Shown one piece after another: positions 1 to 8,816 of a DNA stretch of 21,148 nucleotides. Within the stretch, counting starts at the first letter, position 1; every line of letters starts with the position of its first letter. The stretch lies in assembly GCF_000315625.1 (NCBI RefSeq), contig NW_005434384.1, positions 5,666-26,813 on the forward strand, read 5' to 3'. This DNA comes from Guillardia theta CCMP2712. Its lineage: Eukaryota > Cryptophyceae > Pyrenomonadales > Geminigeraceae. The notes under the pieces were generated by a model. That model was not told where the DNA came from and searched no databases. It saw only the letters and a list, made by a program, of their open reading frames with translations. Position numbers and translations under genes: made by a program.

Positions 1-681
1 GGGAGGGGGAGGGGGAGGAGGAGGAGAGGGGGAAGGAGTGAGAGGAGTGGGAGGAGTCGAAGGAAGAAGGAGCAGATAGATACACGTAGTTGTCGGATGG
101 GAAGAGAATCTCAATGTCTTGTAGGATCACGAAATCTGTCCGGTACTCTGCTACAGTCCTCCTCCTCCTCCCTTCCTCCTCCTCCTCCTCCACCATTGCT
201 GTCACGTGGTGGCTGCCTGACAGCGTTTCGCTCACAGCCATCACAAGCTCAGGGTCCGTGCTGACAGCCTCGTCCGCCTCGTCCACCAGTACCCGCAGCT
301 GCCTTCTGCTGCGCAAGCTGCTTCCTCCCTCCTGCACACAGCCTCCTCCTCTCACTCTGAAGTGAAGCCTCGCCTCTGACCTCCTCATCCTCGCTGCGGA
401 CGAGTTGTCCCCCTAGTCTCCCTGTCAGTAGGAAGAGGATGGGCAAGGAGGAGGAGGAGGAGGAGGAGGAGCACCTGGTATCCTCGGCGAGGGTAGAGCA
501 GCTCTATGCAGCAGGAAGCATCAGAGTCTTTGCATGTCTCAAGTGTGCGGGGGCTGGAGGGGAGGGCAGGAGAGTAGTCGTACTGCTCCATCACCCGCTG
601 CAGCTCCTCTGCTCCTGTCACCTGTGTCCTTGCGCATGGAGCACCCAGCAGAGCCAGGAGCAACAGGAGCAGGAGCAACAT
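1..681 (-). CDS. Secreted or ER-targeted protein, N-terminal part (2 exons, runs off left edge)
   Basis: I do not recognise the family. Exon 1 is 681..475 and exon 2 is 412..1, open to the window edge. The ATG at 681 is followed by a run of eight Leu and then ALLGAPCA, a clear signal peptide with cleavage probably near residue 17. An in-frame TGA lies upstream and there is no earlier ATG, which supports this start; a GTG-initiated extension to 705 is not needed. Exon 1 ends GGATACCAG|GTGCTC in phase 0. The 62-bp intron (474..413) is polypyrimidine-rich and ends ...GACTAG, after which the frame stays open for 137 codons. The mature part has a TCKDSDASCC cluster, an acidic EEEEEE run, and an end section with DFVILQDIEILFPSDNYVY. 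The secretory route is inferred from the leader only. The acceptor is the only nearby one that keeps the long frame open. Confidence 0.58.
413..474 (-). other. 62-bp GT-AG intron
   Basis: Read on the minus strand it begins GTGCTCCTCC and ends GACTAG, with a CTC-repeat tract inside. Removing it joins two open frames in phase 0. A nearby CAG four codons earlier would bring a TAG into frame. Confidence 0.5.
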
Positions 682-729
682 GCTCCCGGGTACTTGCTGC
701 TTCACACTGCTCTCCTCCTTCCTTCGGGC

Positions 730-906
730 TCAGTGTCCCGCCTTCTTGCTCTTGCTCTTGATGTCGGAGATCGCAGCTTCGAGGGACGAGCAGGAGGATT
801 GAGACTCGGTGAGGAGGTTGAGGAGGTGGAGGTTCTTGACCTGCAGCAGCTGATTCTCCTTCCTCAACATGTCCATCTCCTCCTTCATCTCCTTCTCGCT
901 CTTCAT
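730..906 (-). CDS. Small coiled-coil (leucine-zipper-like) protein, 58 aa
   Basis: This short ORF starts at the ATG at 906 and ends at a TGA at 732..730. The product is highly charged with heptad-spaced Leu/Met (MDMLRKENQLLQVKNL, then LHLLNLL), as in a dimerising coiled coil, and it ends in a basic tail, KSKSKKAGH. It lies 48 bp upstream of the secreted-protein gene in the same direction. An in-frame TGA stands 7 codons before the ATG. Just upstream on the same strand is a very donor-like sequence, ACTTG|GTAAGTCC (about 917-927), so this could instead be the last exon of a larger gene whose 5' exons lie to the right; I could not find a convincing join. It has no basic DNA-binding region, so it is not a bZIP factor as read. 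Confidence 0.45.
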   Translation of the reverse strand: MKSEKEMKEEMDMLRKENQLLQVKNLHLLNLLTESQSSCSSLEAAISDIKSKSKKAGH

Positions 907-970
907 CCTCCTCCTGGACTTACCAAGTCAGATGCCATCGTGCACTTCTGGTCCTCCCTCCCTCTGCTCT

Positions 971-1122
971 GCTCTTCTGCTCTTCTGCTCTTCTGCTCTT
1001 CTGCTCTTCTGCTCTTCTACTCTTCTGCTCTTCTGCTCTTCTGCTCTTCTGCTCTTCTGCTCTTCTGCTCTTCTGCTCTTCTGCTCTTCTGCTCTTCTGC
1101 TCTTCTGCTCTTCTGCTCTTCT
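971..1122. repeat. 8-bp microsatellite, 19 copies of GCTCTTCT
   Basis: There are nineteen consecutive 8-mers; the seventh (1019-1026) reads ACTCTTCT and the rest are perfect. Because 8 is not a multiple of 3, every reading frame cycles through a 24-bp, 8-residue period: CSSALLLF forward, RRAEEQKS in reverse. This makes several long spurious ORFs on both strands. It lies upstream of the minus-strand coiled-coil ORF and is flanked by further CTC-rich DNA. Confidence 0.95.
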
Positions 1123-1189
1123 GCTCCTGCTCCTGCTGCTCTCCTCTCCTTTCCCGCGCCCCCGCCTTCCCCCCGACATTTTGCTTGCA

Positions 1190-2320
1190 TCACATTAATA
1201 TGTATCCAGTTTTCGGGTTGTACCAGAGTTTATGGAAGTTTATGTCATTCAATAAATATCCCATAAATTTTGCGCAATGGCTTCACAAGATGATCGTCAA
1301 CTACAATCTCACGTCATCTCATCAACATGTCACCACAGAGACAACCTCAAGCTCCTTCAGTCTACCATCACCTTCGTTCATTGCTACACGTCCATCACCA
1401 CTCACTTTCTCTGTGGAACATCGTCACTTGCATACGTGATATGTTTTGCTATAAGCTCTGTCACGGTAATCATCTCAGTCGTCTATCTACTGGCTCTCAA
1501 TGATGCAACCCGTCTTGTTCTCTGCACCAGGTCGCTACAGTCTGCCAGGTCTGTCGTTGCCTCCCTTCTTTCATCGGTAGTTTCAATCACTGATATGTTC
1601 CTCTGAGTAATAGGTGACAACAATATCCATCACTGGATTCTGAGCCTTAGCGCAGAATTGGCTGGAAGATGGGACCTGTGCAAGACCCATACATGAGACT
1701 TGAGGCTGGGCCTGCCCAAGGACAAGGCAGAGTTTGCCACGAAAGAGCATTCATATCGTCTTACATCTCAGAGAGATGTTCCCTGGAATTACAACCAAAC
1801 TGTATCAGGAATTCTTCAACGAATGAGAAAATGGTGACAATTGAGGGCGATGGCAGACGGTGTACAGGCATTCCAGCACATGTTACAATCCTCAGAGGCA
1901 TGAAAGGGCTTGAAGCTAGCAGGAAGGAGAAGCTGCAGAGACAGATTTCCCTCCCAGCATGTCAGGAGTCCGAAGAGATCCCTGCTGTGACGCAGAGTTG
2001 GAGGAGCGCTCTTGAGACACAAGGCCTGTGTCAGGAGCCATGCTGCCTCACAGTGATGATGGAAGTGAGAGCGGATCTTCACGCTTCATTTCGAATCCCC
2101 CACCTAGGCCCAGCATGACTTGCGCGAATGGTACATAAAATGAAGCCGCAATATTGGGGATACTTGTCATATTGTTGCAGAAGCTTTTAGATTGTAGGAA
2201 TTTCGCGGTAATGTGTTTAGTGCATGCAGTATTATCCGGCCATATGTTTCCATGCATCGTCATCCATTCCCCTACGTGATATGCCAGGGGCGTCCGGTAT
2301 GACAACATCGCTCCAACTTC
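1190..2320. other. Stretch without a recognised gene
   Basis: Base composition changes from CTC-rich to balanced at about 1190. Two plus-strand ORFs are the only sizeable ones: 1277-1606 (109 codons, with a hydrophobic stretch FAISSVTVIISVVYLLAL) and 1669-2118 (149 codons). Neither has a recognisable motif, and shorter minus-strand ORFs overlap the second. I see no clear splice structure, RNA gene or long repeat. Confidence 0.4.
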
Positions 2321-2323
2321 ACG

Positions 2324-2737
2324 ATGACAAGAAGTCCACCTGTCGTTCACTTCGCTCTGAAGAAACAGTGGGCTGGGAATATCATATTTCTTGTGGAGTT
2401 CTTAGGTATGATCAGCAAGATATCCATTCCAATGAAAGAGATATTGAATGCCACGACCACGTTGACGTTTGTCGAGGGGAGAGGATCCGGTCGGTGGACG
2501 TGTCGGGAGAGGATCCGGTCGGTGGAGCTCAAAGTTGGGATCACGATCTTGAAGAGGACGAAGCCATCTGAGATTGAAGACGCTGAGCTCGACATGACGA
2601 AAGCGGTCGGTCGATTCGAGGTGAAGAGAGTTGTTAGAAACAAAGGAAAGAATGTTGAAGGGATCGGTGAAACCCCTCCGACGATGCTGAGCTTGGGAAA
2701 GCTGTACGAGGATCAAACTTGGGAAACCCGTAGGTGA
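2324..2737 (+). CDS. Hypothetical ORF, up to 137 codons
   Basis: I do not recognise it. The frame reads through VHFALKKQWAGNIIFLVEFL and a later charged section (RFEVKRVVRNKGKNVEG). It contains a 20-bp direct repeat (2479-2498 and 2507-2526), so one segment of the protein comes from a short duplication with a 28-bp offset, which is unusual inside a conserved gene. Overlapping ORFs exist on both strands. It may be one exon, or a chance ORF. Confidence 0.2.
   Translation: MTRSPPVVHFALKKQWAGNIIFLVEFLGMISKISIPMKEILNATTTLTFVEGRGSGRWTCRERIRSVELKVGITILKRTKPSEIEDAELDMTKAVGRFEVKRVVRNKGKNVEGIGETPPTMLSLGKLYEDQTWETRR
2479..2526. repeat. 20-bp direct repeat, 28-bp offset
   Basis: GAGAGGATCCGGTCGGTGGA occurs at 2479-2498 and again at 2507-2526, separated by 8 bp. 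Confidence 0.9.
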
Positions 2738-2739
2738 TT

Positions 2740-3313
2740 GGAATATTCGTCGTTGAGAGCCCAACGAGATCGCCAAGTCCCAAGGTGGGGGAGCGACCGT
2801 GTTGGTCGAGGGTCTTCTGATCAAGAGCATCGCGAGGCTTTCTCCATTTGCCCTGGGATGGCCTCACGGACATCTTGAAGAGAGGGAGAACTGAGTGCAA
2901 ACGATGGAGGGTTTGTTTCTTACCTGACTGTAAACGAGGACAGGGAGGGTTGAAGGATAGACGAAACGAAAGAAGAGCCTGTGAGAAGAGAAGAGGAGGA
3001 AAAGAGATCGGAAAGCAGAAGAAAGAAACAGAAAGGAAAGCGGTAGATGGGGGGTTAAGGGCCATATGAGTGAAAATTCATGCAGGGTGCAGCGGGGGAT
3101 ATCTCCAAAGGACTACAGTCCGTCACTGAAAGGAACATGTACCAGGCTAGCTGCGACTGCGAGGAATTTATGAAATCAGTCTCAATCTAGTGCTTCATGG
3201 CAGCCGCTTGGGCTCAACAAACGCATGAGCCTCAAAGCTTGCGAGGCGATGATGACATGTCTGTGCATACATTCCAGGCAGCGAGTTTGAGTTCGTAGTA
3301 GATAGTTATGGTA
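2740..3313. other. Stretch without a recognised gene
   Basis: Only low-complexity purine-rich frames are present, such as a Lys/Arg/Glu-rich ORF at 2848-3069 and its minus-strand shadow at 2634-3065. I see nothing I can name. The duplicated block starts at 3314. Confidence 0.4.
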
Positions 3314-4507
3314 TGATAAATGCTTCGAGGTGATAAGTCCCAATGCTCTCCCACTACATATGTTGCTGCATGTATCTATCACCCGTGAAAAGCTGCGCAC
3401 ACAGGTGACATCCGATGCATAGTCCTTCGTTCGCGGTGTAGAAGAGGGTAAGGTTAGAGGCTAAAGGTTTTATTCTTCCTTTGACATGTAGGGCTTTTCA
3501 CTCCAAAGCTCTCATCCCGTTACTGGGGGGAGAAGGGATGTTCTTTCTTCTTCTTCGGGCAATTGTTGCATCCCTTCAACGAGGTCTCGCAAGCCTTCTC
3601 AATCGGCTCCACGCCGCTGAGCATGGTGTCGATGACATGCGACTCCTGTTGGAAGAGAAAGCTGAAGAGCATTCCTGAAACCAACCACAGTCAGACCATG
3701 AGCAGCATGTATACAGCAAGAGCATGATGATGGGAGTGGAGACATTGCTTGAGCAACAGACATCAGTGCAAGAGCAGACGCGTCAGGACGTCACTTTCTT
3801 CTCGCGCATCGCAGCGTGTGGCTGACCTGCTGGTGTTGATCAACTCAAAGATCGGTTTCCTTTACAGAGCCTCCCCCTACCAAAAACTTCCTACGACCCC
3901 GGTCCTATCACCAGCATATCACACATAAGAGGACAGTCGCAATTCGACCAGCAACACACGAGTGGGGGTGGGGGTGGGGGTGGGGTGGAGGGTAGGGTAG
4001 GGGTAGATATGACCGTATGGTATATAGCCTTCTACAGTCATATGACCACTGAAGGGTCAGCCCCTAGCTCCTAGGACCCGTGATGTATAGGGCTTTTTAG
4101 GGGGTAGAGGTCGGGAGAGGGTAGTCGAGGAGCGAAGGGGCACACGGCATTCCTCATATCAAAGCCATATCAGCCGTGACGTTTTTTTACCAATTTGTTT
4201 GTTTCAAAAAAAAGTCATCATTCAAAAGCCACTCAAGACCAGAGCTTGCTACGCAATGCGAGTAGTTTCCCCTCGTCCCTCACACTCGAGCCTTGAACCC
4301 TCTACAGCCTTGAGCTCCTTCTGGACGACGGCTGGCAGGAGCTTGCTGAGAGACTGACAAGCGATGGCAAGGGGATCCAGCCGACGACCGTAAGGAGAGC
4401 AAGAGACGGGCAGAGGTTATGGAAGATGCCGCAGACTTGGAGAGACGGGAAAGGCTACAGATAGTGGGGTTATCACGTACCTGAAGACTCAGAGAGACAG
4501 CGAACTC
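3314..4507 (+). repeat. Segmental duplication block A, copy 1 (about 1.19 kb)
   Basis: From TGATAAATGCTTCGAGG to CAGCGAACTC this block matches 6316-7423 almost base for base. The differences are scattered substitutions and one block of about 86 bp (around 3958-4040) present only here. At its right end it continues into the Roco relic. It holds a 65-codon plus-strand ORF (3481-3678), identical in both copies, and on the minus strand a frame reading FLFQQESHVIDTML preceded by an acceptor-like TTGGTTTCAG. That minus-strand frame also survives, diverged, in the third partial copy, so it is the better coding candidate, but I cannot name it. Confidence 0.9.
3961..3999 (+). other. G-rich tract with G-quadruplex potential
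   Basis: Four successive runs of four or five G separated by single T residues (about 3964-3986) are followed by GGAGGG and TAGGGTAGGGG. It lies inside the roughly 86 bp that copy 1 of block A has and copy 2 lacks. Confidence 0.6.
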
Positions 4508-5178
4508 AACAAGCGCATCAACCTCATCCTCATCAACAACGGGGAGGCCGGCAAGACGAGCGAGTTGAAAGCTCTAACATGGAGGAGGATAAGGCGGAGG
4601 AGATCGAGGTAGACAGGAGACAGGGATAGACCTGCACGAGTGGGGCTTGCTGATCATGACGGGCTGACGTTCGACGTAATGGATTACGGGGGTCAACCTA
4701 TATACGCTAAGACGAACCAGTACTTTGTCGTGAGGAGGGCCTTGTACCTGCTGGTGTGGAACGTGACGAAGGGAAGCTTGGAAGAACTGCAAATGATGAT
4801 CTCCGCTGGATTGAGAGCGGCGCAGGCGAGGGCCCCAGGAGCAAGCCTTGCAAATCATGAATGGGGATGAAACTTTGAGGGTGAATTGCTTGAATGGAAA
4901 CGGGATCTGTGTGTAAGGCAGCCAGGATGCTGCTATGGTGGAATGAGGCTATGCCTGGCCCATATCTGAGACTGAGAGAGGCAGTAGGGAAGCAGCCCCA
5001 GTATGCGCCATACATCAAGGTAGAACAGTATCTGGGGATGTTGAAGGAAGCGAAGGTCAATGAGAAGGAAGCAAAAGTGGTGACGAGCTTTTTGCACGAC
5101 ATGGGCGCGCTCAAATTCTGTGGTCATGAGCTGAGAGTCGCCGATAGCAAGGAGAAGAGATTCCGCATGGATGATTGA
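4286..5178 (+). pseudogene. Roco-family (Roc-COR GTPase) gene relic
   Basis: Roco proteins (the LRRK/DAPK/MFHAS class) carry a Ras-like Roc GTPase followed by a COR dimerisation domain. In order on the plus strand I read: an N-terminal flank (ELLLDDGWQELAERL); VITYLKTQRDSELNKRINLI leading into a P-loop, NNGEAGKTSELKAL (GEAGKTS codons at 4541-4561), in which the usual first Gly is Asn; a switch I-like ETGIDLHEW near 4625; switch II DYGGQP (4682-4699) followed by YFVVRRALYLLVWNV; the ARAPG stretch; then COR-like LRLREAV...EQYLGMLKEAKV...TSFLHDMGALKFCG up to 5178. The parts lie in different frames: stops or shifts occur after the P-loop, between HEW and the DYGG segment, and after ARAPG, and the NKxD-type base-recognition motif is not recoverable. 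It is therefore broken unless several short introns restore it. Confidence 0.78.
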
Positions 5179-5675
5179 CGTGTTCAAGGGTGTGATGTGA
5201 CGAGGAGGAGATTAGTAGCAAGGGAAGCGGAAGTATCACCTGTGCAAGGTCCCAAGCTCCTTAGCTGCTTTCACAGCTTGCAGATACAGGTGATAGGTAC
5301 ATGCAGCAACATATTTAGTGGCAGAGAACTGAGAGTTGTCGCCCCGAAGCATTGGGCTCATTTTACATTTATCATCACTGAAATCAAACTGCTGAAGATT
5401 CCTTGTCCCGGTGCCCCATTCATTTACAGCCGATATCCTTCAATATCCTCCTCGTCAAATCAGCGTGCGATAACGCTTGTCTCCAATGCCCGGACAGCTA
5501 TTCGCTAAACCTGAGCTTGGTTCCATCATCTCACAAGCAGGATCCTTCCCCAGCAAGTCTTCTTGGCTCAATCGCCGATGATAATGTCCATCCACGATAG
5601 TGAAATTTTGGCGTCCTCAAGGACCAACAACACTTGGGTTTAATCCTTCACTCCTTCGTACAAAACGTAAAACGT
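5179..5675. other. Stretch without a recognised gene, holding an inverted repeat fragment
   Basis: ORFs at 5197-5508 and 5403-5600 have no recognisable motif. The only structure is the inverted fragment at about 5286-5370. The 3' end of any Roco gene would fall in the first part of this stretch, but no further domain is visible. Confidence 0.4.
5286..5370 (-). repeat. Diverged inverted fragment of block A
   Basis: GGTGATAGGTACATGCAGCA and the bases after it (ATAT, AGTGG, GCATTGGG, ATTTATCAT) match the reverse complement of 3314-3388 (and of 6316-6390) with mismatches and short gaps. The left end of block A is therefore present a third time, inverted and clearly older than the two direct copies. 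Confidence 0.7.
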
Positions 5676-5971
5676 CCAAAGATTTATTTCTCTTCCAAGA
5701 TGCAAGGCATTTCTCTCCAAAGCTCGGCTCCACGCTGCTGAGCATGGTGTCGATGACATGCGACTCCTGTTGGAAGAGAAAGCTGAAGAGCATTCCTGAA
5801 ACCAACCACAGTCAGACCATGAGCAGCACGTATACAGCAAGAGCATGACGATGCGAGTGGAGACATTGCTTGAGCAACAGACATCAGTGCAAGAGCAGAC
5901 GCGTCAGGACGTCACTTTCTTCTCGCGCATCGCAGCGTGTGGCTGACCTGCTGGTGTTGGTCAACTCAAAG
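5676..5971 (+). repeat. Partial third copy of block A
   Basis: From CGGCTCCACG to GTCAACTCAAAG the match to 3604-3852 and to copy 2 is close. Relative to them, the 93 bp of 3511-3603 are missing at the junction CCAAAGCT|CGGCTCC. The roughly 45 bp to the left match only loosely. On the minus strand the gap is 31 codons, and the flanking residues correspond (SFGEKCLASWKRNKSL here, SFGVKSPTCQRKNKTF in copy 1). The missing piece has no GT-AG ends on either strand, so it looks like an indel rather than an intron. Confidence 0.8.
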
Positions 5972-6315
5972 TTCAGTAAAAACATTATGCAACCGTCGAG
6001 AGCACGGGTCCATTGAACTCCACATGCTACTGGTACATTTCCCAAGTTGAGGTTGAATGATTGTTCATTCAAGTTTGATGATGTTGAACTTGCTCTAACA
6101 ATGTTACAAATCGTGCTAGAAAGCAACAAGAATGAAGCTAGTTTTGGTATAGATGTAAAGCTTTTCCTGTCTGAGAATACATAGGCACAGAAGTATGGCG
6201 TAAACGAAGATCTTGGTATGGTACGACATGTGCGTATGTACCCAGAACGGTACTAAATTGAGGCTTGAGGCACGTTATGTAAACGTCTCATTGCCTTTAG
6301 CTTTGGCCTCGTAAG
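5972..6315. other. Unique spacer between block A copies
   Basis: AT-richer DNA with no recognised gene or repeat. A minus-strand ORF (5884-6129) crosses from the partial copy into it, joining block A residues to an unrelated Asn/Leu-rich stretch, so it is most likely a chance fusion. Confidence 0.4.
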
Positions 6316-7423
6316 TGATAAATGCTTCGAGGTGATAAGTCCCAATGCTCTCCCACTACATATGTTGCTGCATGTATCTATCACCCGTGGAAAGCTGCGC
6401 ACACAGGTGACATCCGATGCATAGTCCTTCGTTCGCGGTGTAGAAGAGGGTAAGGTTAGACGCTAAAGGTTTTATTCTTCCTTTGACATGTAGGGCTTTT
6501 CACTCCAAAGCTCTCATCCCGTTACTGGGGGGAGAAGGGATGTTCTTTCTTCTTCTTCGGGCAATTGTTGCATCCCTTCAACGAGGTCTCGCAAGCCTTC
6601 TCAATCGGCTCCACGCCGCTGAGCATGGTGTCGATGACATGCGACTCCTGTTGGAAGAGAAAGCTGAAGAGCATTCCTGAAACCAACCACAGTCAGACCA
6701 TGAGCAGCACGTATACAGCAAGAGCATGATGATGCGAGTGGAGACATTGCTTGAGCAACAGACATCAGTGCAAGAGCAGACGCGTCAGGACGTCACTTTC
6801 TTCTCGCGCATCGCAGCGTGTGGCTGACCTGCTGGTGTTGGTCAACTCAAAGATCGGTCTTCCTTTACAGAGCCTCCCCCTACCAAAAACTTCCTACGAC
6901 CCCGGTCCTATCACCAGCATATCACACATAAGAGGACAGTCGCAATTCGACCAGCATATGACCACTGAAGGGTCAGCCCCTAGCTCCTAGGACCCGTGAT
7001 GTATAGGGCTTTTTAGGGGGTAGAGGTCGGGAGAGGGTAGTCGAGGAGCGAAGGGGCACACGGCATTCCTCATATCAAAGCCATATCAGCCGTGACGTTT
7101 TTTTACCAATTTGTTTGTTTCAAAAAAAAGTCATCTTTCAAAAGCCACTCAAGACCAGAGCTTGCTACGCTCTGCGAGTAGTTTCCCCTCGTCCCTCACA
7201 CTCGAGCCTTGAACCCTCTACAGCCTTGAGCTCCTTCTGGACGACGGCTGGCAGGAGCTTGCTGAGAGACTGACAAGCGATGGCAAGGGGATCCAGCCGA
7301 CGACCGTGAGGAGAGCAAGAGACGGGCAGAGGTTATGGAAGATGCCGCAGACTTGGAGAGACGGGAAAGGCTACAGATAGTGGGGTTATCACGTACCTGA
7401 AGACTCAGAGAGACAGCGAACTC
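6316..7423 (+). repeat. Segmental duplication block A, copy 2 (about 1.11 kb)
   Basis: Nearly identical to 3314-4507 but without the roughly 86-bp G-rich piece. It contains the N-terminal flank of the Roco gene (about 7200-7423, ELLLDDGWQELAERL) and stops at ...CAGCGAACTC|CTGATTTG, a few codons before the P-loop. The duplicated Roco fragment is therefore without its GTPase and cannot be functional alone. The high identity indicates a recent event. Confidence 0.9.
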
Positions 7424-7469
7424 CTGATTTGTTCTTCCCTCTGCCAGGGAACAGCGAGATGATTTTAGT

Positions 7470-8760
7470 GATATGCTCTCAGACCAGGTCGGAGAGGGAG
7501 GAGAGGCTGATGGTTTCACTGTAGATGTCATGGTCCATCACCAGGGCCTCCCTCTGCATGGTCTTTGTGATGCACTACTGTTGGAACCGGAGTATGTACC
7601 GCAAGAGGTGCATCTTCCCCAGGTTGATCATGGCCGGGGTCACGCTGTACACCTTGCCGTAGATGTAGGACAGCCCCTTCATCCTCAGTGCCACCTCCAG
7701 CTCGTCATCGATGATCACAATAAAGGGGACATGCTGCGTAGAGACAACGATGTAGCGGCTGAACATGATGTCGCTGCAAATGAGGAAGTTTGGCAGCTTG
7801 TACTGCGTGATGAGGTCGTTGATGCTGATGCAGTTTAGGGGGGCGTCGGCGACGAGATCCTCAGTGAAGTTCTCTCAGTGAAGTTCTCTCAGTGAAGTTC
7901 TCTCTGGTCCCCTCCTGCTTCATCGGGTCGAGGACGTTGGCGAGCCACACCTTGTCGGTCTTCAGCATGTACAGCGAGGACCCGTGCGGTCTTGATGGTC
8001 GACAGGGTGACAGAGCCCACGATGTTCTTTATGTACTCGAACATGTCCCCACAAACGAGATAGATCAGGTCCCAGAGCTGGCTGCAGAGGTCTGACTTGG
8101 TGTTGCATGAGGGCTTTTCAATCAAGCAGCAGTAGCGTATCATCACCTACATGCTGTTCTTGTCCGTGTAATTCCTCTCGTTCTCGCATCTGAGGATCTT
8201 CGAGTCCCTGACCTCCTTGTTCGTCTTGATCCTGGAATCACACTCAAAATAGATGTGGGCCTTGTTCCGGTTGTGCTTGATGTTGATCGTGACGTCAGGG
8301 CGGGACTTATCCGGGTCGACGTGGGATTTGGGGGAGCGATCGAACTCTATGGTATGGAGAGCTCGGTCGCCACATACTGGAAGAAGATCTCGTTCTGACC
8401 GTGCAGGTGCACGTTGCTGAGGCAGCAGGTCCATACGTTCATCGAGGAGATGTAGGCCATGACAGAGTTGGCGATGAAATTCCTGCTGACCAACATGTTC
8501 TCAAGGCGAGAGTCAGAGATTTAGTCGTTCCCGGGCATGTTAGTCACGCGGGTGAAGTTCTTCAAGTGACTGTTGGGCATAGACCAACGTGAGGTGCCTC
8601 TGGTAGTTGTAGAAGACGACGTCACGAACACACCTGTTGCTGGCATCCGTAACCAATATACCTGTTTTGCGTGCAAGAACGTACTTCTTGACCACAGACA
8701 ACCTCTTGCAACCCCCGCTCCAACCGGTCTCATATAACACACATTGGGAAGCGGACACGC
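7470..8760 (-). pseudogene. Unknown minus-strand gene with multiple frame breaks
   Basis: I do not recognise the protein. A continuous protein-like text can be followed from right to left across three frames. It starts near 8758 (CVLYETGWSGGCKRL), passes GILVTDASNRCVRDVVFYN, shifts frame near 8580 to NSHLKNFTRVTNMPGND, reads through an in-frame TAA near 8522 to FIANSVMAYISSMNVW and HLHGQNEIFFQYVATEL, shifts near 8350 to EFDRSPKSHVD, meets a TAG at 8149-8147, then MIRYCCLIEKPSC, shifts near 7990, and enters the 14-bp repeat. After the repeat it resumes as LITQYKLPNFLICSDIMFSR and PFIVIIDDELEVALRMKG, then meets a TAG near 7574 before CITKTMQREALVMD. Some breaks could be introns, but two in-frame stops and a frame-changing repeat argue for decay. 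Confidence 0.6.
7861..7902. repeat. 14-bp tandem repeat, 3 perfect copies
   Basis: TCAGTGAAGTTCTC occurs three times in a row. With one copy, the minus-strand frame reads TRENFTEDLVADAP without interruption; the two extra copies add 28 bp and shift the frame, leading to an early stop. Confidence 0.95.
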
Positions 8761-8816
8761 CGTTTCACCACCCGGGTCGCAGATAAGCGGGTAGCGCCCA
8801 CCTGCCGAGAGCAGGA

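Noticed and set aside
928-1179. A minus-strand Lys/Arg/Glu/Gln-rich repeat protein (RRAEEQKS units)
   Set aside because: Produced by the 8-bp microsatellite. It contains no non-repetitive coding text, and its stop is immediately upstream of the zipper ORF.
439-1266. A 275-codon plus-strand ORF with CSSALLLF repeats
   Set aside because: It is the shadow of a minus-strand signal-peptide exon, the zipper ORF and the 8-bp microsatellite.
3511-3603. The 93-bp difference between block A copies as an intron
   Set aside because: It lacks GT-AG (or GC-AG) ends on either strand.
3314-7423. Block A as a complete transposon
   Set aside because: No transposase, reverse transcriptase, terminal inverted repeats or target-site duplications could be seen at the ends of the direct copies. 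Kept only as a segmental duplication.
7196-7531. A 111-codon minus-strand Ser-rich ORF
   Set aside because: It crosses the block A breakpoint, joining duplicated and unrelated DNA, and lies antisense to the Roco flank.
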